From: Anaerolineales bacterium
Lineage (GTDB): Bacteria > Chloroflexota > Anaerolineae > Anaerolineales > Villigracilaceae
Assembly (NCBI GenBank): GCA_025938055.1
Contig: JAICQC010000337.1
Location: 1-5,242, forward strand
DNA length: 5,242 nucleotides
Direction of reading: 5' to 3'
In this document: positions 1-5,242 of the stretch, piece after piece
Layout: each line of letters starts with the position of its first letter
How positions within the stretch are numbered: the first letter of the stretch is position 1
Made by a program: the position numbers and the translations under genes
The notes under the pieces: generated by a model
Told to the model about the DNA's origin: nothing
Database searches by the model: none
The model's input: the letters and a program-made list of their open reading frames with translations, nothing else

Positions 1-434
1 AGAAGCGGGAAATCCAAGTCTTGCCAGGCTCTTATGAAGTTTTGCCACTGCGGGTCCGCAACATATACTGCGGAGAGCTTGCGCCAGCTCCCCTGCCAGA
101 GGATGGGTTCCGCGTCCGGATTCTGAGGATCGACAAACGTCGATTCCGTGGTGCTCTTCTTGAGGATCGCCAGTTCTCGTGTGCCCTCCGCCAGAGGCAC
201 ATTGAGGACCTCCAATTCCTCGCCCTGATACTCAATTGTTTTCCTCGAGAAGGGCCAGTACCAGGGAGCGCCCGCATCACCCATCTGGTCGGTGCTCTTG
301 AGAGCGGTAGTAAACATATATCCGAGGGGCGCAATGAACGTAACCAGAACAAAGGCGGCGATACTGGTCACGAGGATTTTGTTGATCAATTCCCTCTGGC
401 GGAACGTAAGCATGGGAGCAGATCTCATTGCCAT
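1..434 (-). CDS. Carbohydrate ABC transporter permease, MalG type (partial, C-terminus cut by the window edge)
   Basis: This is the second inner-membrane permease of a binding-protein-dependent sugar importer. It is read from the ATG at 434-432, and 144 codons are present before the left edge. Seen: a short basic cytoplasmic N-terminus (residues 1-19), one strong hydrophobic helix (about 20-42), then TTALKSTDQM, matching the usual end of helix 1 in MalG/UgpE-type proteins. The segment NFIRAWQDLDFPL near the cut matches the family pattern just before helix 2. Between them, residues about 55-125 form a long, polar, probably extracytoplasmic insert. The EAA loop and the other helices lie outside the window. 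The start is 2 bases after the stop of the upstream permease gene, and GGGAG (448-444) lies 9 bases before it, inside the end of that gene, so the two are probably translationally coupled. A second ATG two codons later is a possible alternative start. The MalG-type assignment is confident; the substrate is unknown. Confidence 0.88.
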   Translation of the reverse strand, partial: MAMRSAPMLTFRQRELINKILVTSIAAFVLVTFIAPLGYMFTTALKSTDQMGDAGAPWYWPFSRKTIEYQGEELEVLNVPLAEGTRELAILKKSTTESTFVDPQNPDAEPILWQGSWRKLSAVYVADPQWQNFIRAWQDLDFPL

Positions 435-436
435 GG

Positions 437-1402
437 CTAGCTTCTCCCTTCTCCGCCGTAGTAGACCCACATGTTTGCGGTCTTGAATAAGATGAGTGTG
501 AGTACCAGTACGATCAGGAATAAGACCCAGGCGAGCGCCGAGCCGTATCCCATCAAGTTGTAGGTAAAGGCGTTCTTATATAGATTGAGATTGTAGAATA
601 GGGTGGAATCGGCGGGCTGCCCGGTGCCGTTCTTCAGCACATACGCCAGGTCGAAGTACTTGAACGCCCCGATCAGCATCAGCGTCATGTTGTAAAAAAT
701 GACCGGCGAGATCATTGGCAAGGTGATCCTTGTGTACTGCTGCCAGCCGTTGGCGCCATCTATAGTGGCTGCCTCATACAGTTCAGTAGGGACACCCTGC
801 ATGCCCGCCAGCAGCGTCAGCATCAGGTTCCCCAGACTCCACAAGCCGATGAACACCAGCGCGGCATAAATCCATTTCGGATCGTTCAACCAGTCCGGTC
901 CGTCCAACCCGAGAGACTCCAGCATCAGGTTTAGCCAGCCGCTTTGGGTGTTCATCACACCCGCCCAGACCAATGCTCCTGCTACTACGGGAATCATCGA
1001 TGGCATATAGAACATGGTGCGGAAGAAATTCTTGCCAACGAGATTTTTCGAATTGACCAGGGCAGCCAGACCCAGCCCGACGATAAAGCTGACCGGGATG
1101 GCGAGGATCGCATAATTGACCGTGACCAGCAGAGACTTGCTCACTTTGGCATCTGTGAGCATGGTCTTGTAGTTATCGAAGCCGATGAATTTGGTCTGGT
1201 CCGGTGTGACTGGGCTGTAGTTCGTAAGCGAGAAATACAGAGTGCCCAGGATCGGTATCAGCGTAAAGATCAGGAAGCCAATGATCCAGGGTGAAAGGAA
1301 CAGGTAGCCCCAACGTTCCTGGCTGCGGACAAACTGTGACCTCGATCTTGGCTTTGCACCTGACAAAGGCACTGAACTTGACTTGGTGTGTGAGACTGCC
1401 AT
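437..1402 (-). CDS. Carbohydrate ABC transporter permease, MalF/UgpA type
   Basis: This is the first membrane-spanning subunit of the importer, 321 residues, complete. Seen: a Ser/Arg-rich cytoplasmic N-terminus (1-30), then about six hydrophobic helices near residues 33-56, 92-116, 129-150, 178-200, 233-254 and 287-308. The family's EAA loop, which contacts the ATPase, is clear at residues 210-229: E-A-A-x-x-D-G-A at its start and I-T-L-P at its end. FxGFDNY (72-78) and RTMFYMPSMIPVV (128-140) are also typical. The reading frame could extend five codons upstream to a GTG at 1417, but ATG 1402 is preferred because GGAGG (1415-1411) sits 8 bases before it and would lie inside the longer version. 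The length is usual for the six-helix UgpA-like group and lacks the large extra domain of enterobacterial MalF. It lies between the binding-protein and MalG-type genes in the same orientation. The transported compound cannot be inferred. Confidence 0.93.
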   Translation of the reverse strand: MAVSHTKSSSVPLSGAKPRSRSQFVRSQERWGYLFLSPWIIGFLIFTLIPILGTLYFSLTNYSPVTPDQTKFIGFDNYKTMLTDAKVSKSLLVTVNYAILAIPVSFIVGLGLAALVNSKNLVGKNFFRTMFYMPSMIPVVAGALVWAGVMNTQSGWLNLMLESLGLDGPDWLNDPKWIYAALVFIGLWSLGNLMLTLLAGMQGVPTELYEAATIDGANGWQQYTRITLPMISPVIFYNMTLMLIGAFKYFDLAYVLKNGTGQPADSTLFYNLNLYKNAFTYNLMGYGSALAWVLFLIVLVLTLILFKTANMWVYYGGEGRS

Positions 1403-1407
1403 GAACG

Positions 1408-1415
1408 TTTCCTCC
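1408..1415 (-). promoter_or_regulatory. Ribosome-binding site that fixes the MalF-type permease start
   Basis: On the minus strand the sequence reads GGAGGAAA, with 8 bases between GGAGG and the ATG at 1402. This spacing is near ideal for that ATG. The upstream in-frame GTG (1417-1415) overlaps the motif and has no comparable Shine-Dalgarno site of its own, so the shorter protein is favoured. Confidence 0.75.
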
Positions 1416-1477
1416 ACAACTCATAGAAAGGGTGGGTGTAGTGGTAAATGATCAAATGAATATAAATAATTCCAAGC

Positions 1478-1511
1478 ATTGAGTGGTGACGCCAGGGCGT
1501 CACCACTCAAT
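1478..1511 (-). promoter_or_regulatory. Perfect 16-bp intercistronic hairpin between binding-protein and permease genes
   Basis: Bases 1478-1493 (ATTGAGTGGTGACGCC) and 1496-1511 are exact reverse complements separated by only two bases; sterically the RNA would form about 15 pairs with a 4-base loop. In the minus-strand transcript it begins 17 bases after the binding-protein stop codon. The downstream bases (TGCTTGGAATTATTT) contain no continuous U-run, so a classical intrinsic terminator is not well supported. Its position matches the stem-loops known in many sugar importer operons, which protect the upstream binding-protein mRNA from 3' decay or partly block read-through, giving more binding protein than permease. 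That role is inferred. A palindromic protein-binding site is an alternative. Confidence 0.7.
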
Positions 1512-1528
1512 CATTCACCTGTTACAAC

Positions 1529-2959
1529 TTACTCAACTTGCTCTTTGAATACCGCATCGAGATCGGTGATCAATTTTTCGAGTTCTGCGTCCAGGTCCAG
1601 GTCAGGGGTCGTTTCATACAGACCAGCAAAGGCTGTGTACGTGTCGCTGGCTTTGAGGAAGTTCGGCATACCCGATTCGTGATTGGGGTTATCCGGGTAG
1701 TTGATGCCATCGATGAAGACTTGCAGATCGGCATTCGGGAAGTTTTCTTTCATCTTCTCGAGGGCACTGGTTTGCAGGCTTTCGCGGGCTGGGAAAGCGC
1801 CGTAGACTTCCAAAAGCTGGGGAGCCATGTCTCCAAGCAGGATGGTGAGGACTTCGAATGCCGCATCTGGGTTCTTTGTGCCCTTCAAAATGGCGAAGGT
1901 ATCGGCGTGCATCTTGGCGGTGGTGTGACCATCAAAGGAGGGGATCGCTGCCAGGTCCCAGTTGACCTCACCTGCACAGCAGGTGTACCAGGTATGGATG
2001 GGAGTCATCGCCACATTGCCGGAACTGAATGTGTTGCCCTGTGCCAGCAGGTCGCTGTTGACATAGTTGCCGTTCGGGATGAAGTGATCAGTCCACATGC
2101 CATCATAGTACCACTGTGCGGCTTCGCGCCAGACATCGGGCATGACCGCGCTGCCATCCTCGCCGACAAAGCTGTTGGCTTCGAAGAAGGTCCACTTGCC
2201 GCGAATGTCGGTCCACATCGCATCATACCCGAACTGCACGATGTTCTCGGGATCAAAGTCCGGGCTGCCGGCAGGATTGCCGTTTGCATCGAAGGTCAAT
2301 TGGATGCCAAGCTCGCGCACTTTGTTGAAATCCCAGGGGTCGCCATCGGCATAGTTCTCACCATAGGCATGGGGTGGGTAGGCAAGCCCGGCTTCATCAA
2401 ATAGGTCTTTGTTGTACCAGAGCGCGGACGGATAAATGGCGAAGGGAAGGCCAACCTGTCCCTGTGGTCCCAGTTTGTAGAAATCGATCAACGCAGGATT
2501 GAAGTCGCTGATGTCATAGCCGGTGCTCTCCACATAGGGAGCCAAGTCCAGCCATGCGCCTTCAAAGCTCCACAGACCGCGTACGCCCACGGGACCAACG
2601 ATGTCGGGGACATCACCGGAAGCGATCTGGGTCTTGAGTACATCATAAGCTGTGGCATTCTGGACAACATCCATGACGAGAGTGTACTTATCGCCGTACT
2701 TGGCATTGAACTCCTCGACAAACGCCTCTTCTTTCTCGACTTCTTCAGGGTTGCCGCCAGCGCCCAAGCCAATGAACCAGCGGATTTCGATCGGTCCATC
2801 ACCTGCCGGTTCTTCCACATCTGCGGGAGCTTCGGTGGCGGGGGCCTCATCCACAGGAGCCTCGTCAACCGGAGCCGGGGTTGCGGCGGCGCCGCCGCAG
2901 GCTGTCAGCAGCATGCTGGCAACCACCAGGGCAGACAAAACAAGCATCAATTTACGCAT
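1529..2959 (-). CDS. Extracellular solute-binding lipoprotein, family 1 (sugar ABC transporter)
   Basis: This lipid-anchored receptor captures the substrate outside the membrane and hands it to the two downstream permeases; 476 residues, complete. Seen: a signal peptide MRKLMLVLSALVVASM followed by the lipobox L-T-A-C with the lipidated cysteine at residue 21. A low-complexity linker rich in Ala, Pro, Asp and Glu (22-56, with a VDEAP tandem) follows, then the mature domain beginning IEIRWF. Family hallmarks are GLPFAIYPSALWYNKDLFDE (170-189), the F-x-S-G-x-V-A-M motif (311-318) and HADTFAILKGTKNPDAAFEV (351-370). The start is ATG 2959, because AAGGAG (2974-2969) lies 9 bases before it and the signal peptide begins there. 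The frame is open a further 23 codons upstream, but that extension is polar and would spoil the signal peptide. Apart from C21 the only cysteines are an adjacent pair, C327-C328. The fold and role are confident; the ligand is unknown. Confidence 0.94.
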   Translation of the reverse strand: MRKLMLVLSALVVASMLLTACGGAAATPAPVDEAPVDEAPATEAPADVEEPAGDGPIEIRWFIGLGAGGNPEEVEKEEAFVEEFNAKYGDKYTLVMDVVQNATAYDVLKTQIASGDVPDIVGPVGVRGLWSFEGAWLDLAPYVESTGYDISDFNPALIDFYKLGPQGQVGLPFAIYPSALWYNKDLFDEAGLAYPPHAYGENYADGDPWDFNKVRELGIQLTFDANGNPAGSPDFDPENIVQFGYDAMWTDIRGKWTFFEANSFVGEDGSAVMPDVWREAAQWYYDGMWTDHFIPNGNYVNSDLLAQGNTFSSGNVAMTPIHTWYTCCAGEVNWDLAAIPSFDGHTTAKMHADTFAILKGTKNPDAAFEVLTILLGDMAPQLLEVYGAFPARESLQTSALEKMKENFPNADLQVFIDGINYPDNPNHESGMPNFLKASDTYTAFAGLYETTPDLDLDAELEKLITDLDAVFKEQVE

Positions 2960-3062
2960 TTCGTTCTTCTCCTTTTCGGGTGAAAGTTGAACCGGCGCGC
3001 GGGCCGGCCGCATTTGGGAAAGTGGCAATAGATAGTGTCTTGGATAGGGCGACCGCCCACAT
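2952..3062 (-). CDS. Possible 36-codon leader ORF overlapping the binding-protein start
   Basis: On the minus strand a nearly perfect anti-16S match, AAGGAGGTG (3072-3064), is followed at once by an ATG at 3062. The frame encodes a 36-residue peptide starting MWAVALSKTL and ends in a TAA (2954-2952) five bases inside the binding-protein gene, an arrangement suited to translational coupling. A GTG at 3060 in another frame is a better-spaced start for the same Shine-Dalgarno site. It would give a 37-residue basic peptide with two cysteines (positions 12 and 17), ending at 2947. No family is recognised for either peptide. Only the ribosome-binding site and the overlap support it. The motif could instead be a chance match, a ribosome standby site, or a relic of a lost gene. 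Confidence 0.22.
   Translation of the reverse strand: MWAVALSKTLSIATFPNAAGPRAGSTFTRKGEERNA
2969..2974 (-). promoter_or_regulatory. Ribosome-binding site of the solute-binding protein gene
   Basis: AAGGAG on the minus strand lies 9 bases before the ATG at 2959. It decides the start: the longer open frame beginning at 3028 would place this site inside the coding sequence and put a 23-residue polar stretch ahead of the lipoprotein signal peptide. Confidence 0.75.
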
Positions 3063-3203
3063 GCACCTCCTTACTAGATGAAAAGCTTAAAGAGAAAGTC
3101 CATGAAGAAACTGCAATCAGTGTATATTCCTGCAGGTTATAAATCTCGCACCAGACGAATAGGTTTTAGCAAAAAACGAACATGATGAATTTGCTCTACA
3201 GTG

Positions 3204-3232
3204 TTGACTAGACAAATATATCGGATTAGAAT
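3204..3232 (+). promoter_or_regulatory. Near-consensus housekeeping promoter for purL
   Basis: The -35 element TTGACT (3204-3209) and -10 element TAGAAT (3227-3232) each match the sigma-70/SigA consensus at five of six positions and are separated by exactly 17 bases. Transcription would begin near 3239, leaving a leader of only about 18 bases before the purL ATG at 3257. The spacing and hexamers are seen directly; use as a promoter is inferred. Confidence 0.72.
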
Positions 3233-3256
3233 AGCCGTGACGTACATCCCACAAAT

Positions 3257-5242
3257 ATGCCCATCTATAAGTTTCTTACCCACAATAAAACCAGCGATCC
3301 TCGTAATGAGGGTTATCTACAAGGTGCTCACGCACTTGGCTTCACGCCTCTGCACAGCATCATTGTGCATGACCTCTACTTCATCGAGGGCCAACTGTCG
3401 CAGAAAGAATTGCAACAGTTGGCTCTCAACCTTTTAAATGACCCTGTGACTCAATCTGCTTCCTGGATCGAATTGCCGGCGCCTCTTTCCCCGCCCGAAG
3501 ATGATTCGGTGATCCTGGAAGTTGCCCTGCGCCCTGGCGTGACCGACCCTGTCGCCGAGCAGCTCGTCCGCGCCGCGCACGAACTTAACCTGGACGGCGT
3601 CCGGCGCGCCGCGACCGGTCAGCGCTTTCTCCTCTGCATTGACCAAAACATAGATCATGTATCTGCTGCAAAGTCAATTGCCAGGAGCCTGCTTGCCAAC
3701 AGTGTCATCCAGCATTGGGTGGTCGGAGAGATCGCTCCATCCTTTCCGGAGGATGTTAAGTCCAGCGGGAGGGTGGAGATCATTCCCATTCGTGATTTAT
3801 CCCCCGATCAATTGCTCGCTCTCTCCAACGAACGCCGCGCGGCTCTGGATCTGGCGGAGATGCAAGCGATTCAAAATTACTTCCGTAAAGAACTGCGCGA
3901 TCCCACGGACGTGGAGTTTGAGACAGTCGCTCAAACGTGGAGCGAACATTGTGTCCATAAAACATTTAAGGCGAAGATCGAGATTGAATATTCGAATCCC
4001 GAATCTCAAATATCGAATATCAAATCCGTCAATAGTCTCATTAAGACCTATCTCAAATCCGCCACTGACGAGATCAATGCACCCTGGGTTTTCTCAGCAT
4101 TTGTGGATAATGCAGGCATCATTGACTTTGATGACGAGTTCGAGATCTCATTCAAAGTAGAGACCCATAACCACCCGTCGGCAGTGGAACCGTTTGGCGG
4201 CGCGAACACGGGCGTTGGCGGAGTGATACGCGATATCCTTGGCGTTTCTGCCAAGCCTATTGCAAATACGGACGTGCTGTGTTTTGGAAATCAAAATGTG
4301 GATACTAATGAACTGCCCGAAGGTGTTTTGCATCCGCGCCGCATTCAGTCGGGTGTCGTGGCGGGCGTGCAGGATTACGGCAACAAGATTGGCATTCCCA
4401 CGGTGAATGGCGCGGTCTTATATGACAAAGGCTATACGGCAAATCCGCTTGTCTTTTGTGGATGTGTGGGTATTGCTCCCAAAGGCAAGCATCGCAAGAA
4501 TCCACAAGTTGGGGATCGCCTCATTGTGCTCGGCGGACGAACCGGGCGGGACGGCTTGCGCGGCGCGACCTTTTCCTCGATGACAATGGACGCACAGACG
4601 GGCGAGGTCTCTGGCGCGTCCGTGCAGATCGGCGACCCAATCACCGAGAAAGGTTTGATCGATGTCATTGTCCGTGTCCGCGATCTGGGCATATACAACG
4701 ACATCACCGACTGCGGCGCCGGCGGCTTATCCTCGGCAGTGGGGGAAATGGCATCCCGCCTCGGCTGCGATGTAGAACTGACCCGTGTACGCTTGAAATA
4801 TCCGGGCCTGGCACCCTGGGAGATCTGGCTCTCTGAAGCACAGGAGCGCATGGTGCTTGCGGTTTCGCCAGAAAATATCGTGGCACTGCAAGCCATTTGT
4901 GACACGTTCGACACTGAATTAACGGACATTGGCGAGTTTACAGGGAATGGGCATCTCATTGTGCGTTACGATGGAAATGTTGTTGTAGATATGGAAAATG
5001 ATTTTTTGCATGGAGGCATTCCGCAAAGACAATTAAGAGCGATCATCGAGAAGCCGAGGAGCGATAATCGAGTATTCGACTCTCGAAGTTCGGATATAAA
5101 AGCGAACCTGCTCTCTCTTCTCTCCTCACCCAACATTGCCAGCAAAGCCTCCATCATTCGTATCTATGATCATGAAGTACAGGGCGGAACCGTTGTTAAA
5201 CCATTGACTGGCATCGAAGCCGACGCGCCCTCCGATGCGGCG
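3257..5242 (+). CDS. purL: Phosphoribosylformylglycinamidine (FGAM) synthase with N-terminal PurS-like region fused to PurL (partial, C-terminus cut)
   Basis: This cytoplasmic enzyme of de novo purine synthesis converts FGAR, ATP and glutamine-derived ammonia to FGAM; 662 codons are visible before the right edge. Seen: residues 85-128 (LEVALRPGVTDP near the start) resemble PurS, and residues 1-70 look like a second, more diverged half. The PurL core follows: WSEHC at 228-232, where H231 fits the conserved catalytic-loop histidine; KVETHNHPSAVEPFGGANTG (300-319); GGRTGRDGLRGATFSS (426-441); DCGAGGLSSAVGEM (485-498); LSEAQERM (525-532); YDHEVQGGTVVKPLTG (637-652). The start is ATG 3257, since an in-frame stop lies at 3227 and no other ATG, GTG or TTG follows in frame. 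No Shine-Dalgarno site precedes it. Whether a glutaminase (PurQ) domain is fused at the C-terminus cannot be seen. Residues about 246-257 and 602-614 look like added loops. Stand-alone PurL begins near residue 200 here. Confidence 0.95.
   Translation, partial: MPIYKFLTHNKTSDPRNEGYLQGAHALGFTPLHSIIVHDLYFIEGQLSQKELQQLALNLLNDPVTQSASWIELPAPLSPPEDDSVILEVALRPGVTDPVAEQLVRAAHELNLDGVRRAATGQRFLLCIDQNIDHVSAAKSIARSLLANSVIQHWVVGEIAPSFPEDVKSSGRVEIIPIRDLSPDQLLALSNERRAALDLAEMQAIQNYFRKELRDPTDVEFETVAQTWSEHCVHKTFKAKIEIEYSNPESQISNIKSVNSLIKTYLKSATDEINAPWVFSAFVDNAGIIDFDDEFEISFKVETHNHPSAVEPFGGANTGVGGVIRDILGVSAKPIANTDVLCFGNQNVDTNELPEGVLHPRRIQSGVVAGVQDYGNKIGIPTVNGAVLYDKGYTANPLVFCGCVGIAPKGKHRKNPQVGDRLIVLGGRTGRDGLRGATFSSMTMDAQTGEVSGASVQIGDPITEKGLIDVIVRVRDLGIYNDITDCGAGGLSSAVGEMASRLGCDVELTRVRLKYPGLAPWEIWLSEAQERMVLAVSPENIVALQAICDTFDTELTDIGEFTGNGHLIVRYDGNVVVDMENDFLHGGIPQRQLRAIIEKPRSDNRVFDSRSSDIKANLLSLLSSPNIASKASIIRIYDHEVQGGTVVKPLTGIEADAPSDAA
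3986..4013 (+). repeat. AT-rich repeat, copy A, inside purL
   Basis: This 28-base stretch matches 5070-5097 at 21 of 28 positions without gaps, sharing the core TATTCGA, then CGAA, then ATAT at the end. The two copies are read in different frames, so shared protein sequence does not explain the match. It encodes part of a loop between the WSEHC segment and the next helix, a region of variable length in the family. A shared mobile or amplified short repeat is inferred; two copies are weak evidence. Confidence 0.4.
5070..5097 (+). repeat. AT-rich repeat, copy B, inside purL
   Basis: This is the partner of the stretch at 3986-4013, 75 percent identical over 28 bases. It encodes the Arg/Ser/Asp-rich residues 605-614, just before the conserved segment leading to PNIASK, where homologues commonly vary in length. 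It is shifted by one base relative to the reading frame of copy A. Confidence 0.4.

Larger units (their letters stand above)
2960..3256. other. Divergent intergenic region between the transporter operon and purL
   Basis: About 300 bases separate the two divergent start codons. Reading right there is a convincing promoter at 3204-3232. Reading left there are the binding-protein ribosome-binding site, a possible leader ORF, and a run of 20 consecutive G or C bases at 2992-3011 in otherwise AT-leaning sequence. I could not assign a minus-strand promoter. The best -10-like hexamer, TATAAC (complement of 3138-3143), has no matching -35 element at 16-18 bases. No riboswitch or tRNA fold was recognised. 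Confidence 0.6.

Noticed and set aside
1403..1477. A possible internal promoter ahead of the MalF-type permease
   Set aside because: The stretch is AT-rich with TATATT-like words, but no -35 hexamer stands at 16-18 bases from them.
1538..2404. A 288-codon open frame on the plus strand opposite the binding-protein gene
   Set aside because: It lies wholly antisense to a well-supported lipoprotein, its translation shows no recognisable domain, and it has no credible ribosome-binding site. It is best explained by the codon bias of the real gene.
2821..2880. Short tandem repeats in the binding-protein N-terminal region
   Set aside because: They encode the Ala/Pro/Glu/Asp linker after the lipobox (VDEAP twice), common in this protein class; not a mobile or CRISPR repeat.
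3163..3177. Operator-like dyad GTTTT-5-AAAAC in the intergenic region
   Set aside because: The arms are simple T and A runs with a 5-base centre that is not symmetric. Such matches are common in AT-rich sequence, and no regulator gene is present to support it.
3201..3437. A 78-codon plus-strand frame beginning inside the purL promoter
   Set aside because: Its start overlaps the -35 region and it runs out of frame through the clear PurL N-terminus, so it cannot be translated from the predicted transcript.
4432..4959. A 175-codon open frame on the minus strand opposite purL
   Set aside because: It is antisense to conserved PurL motifs and gives a low-complexity Ser/Pro/Arg-rich translation; a shadow of the real gene.

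Overview
The window looks like a piece of a bacterial chromosome, most likely from the Chloroflexota (Anaerolineae-like). This is an inference from three traits: a solute-binding lipoprotein with an Ala/Pro/Glu/Asp/Thr-rich linker after the lipobox, a MalG-type permease with a large insert after its first membrane helix, and a PurL with PurS-like sequence fused to its N-terminus. No rRNA, tRNA, CRISPR array, transposase or insertion sequence was seen.

Layout. Positions 1-2959 (minus strand) carry a carbohydrate ABC importer in the transcription order binding protein (2959-1529), MalF-type permease (1402-437), MalG-type permease (434 to the left edge, cut). The two permease genes are 2 bases apart. 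The binding protein and first permease are separated by 126 bases holding a perfect 16-bp inverted repeat without a U-tract, which suggests differential expression within one operon. No ATPase gene is visible, so the system probably uses an ATPase encoded elsewhere. The substrate cannot be read from the sequence, but the family imports sugars, oligosaccharides or glycerol-phosphate-like compounds.

Positions 2960-3256 are the divergent intergenic region. It holds a near-consensus promoter reading right, a possible small leader ORF with a very strong ribosome-binding site reading left, and a 20-base block of pure G+C.

Positions 3257-5242 (plus strand) carry the first 662 codons of phosphoribosylformylglycinamidine (FGAM) synthase, PurL, in de novo purine synthesis; the gene runs off the right edge. 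Its N-terminal ~200 residues look like a PurS-type region, with the second half the clearest match. Two AT-rich segments inside purL resemble each other as DNA but are read in different frames, so they may be copies of a small inserted repeat. The importer and purL are simply divergent neighbours; nothing in the sequence links their functions.
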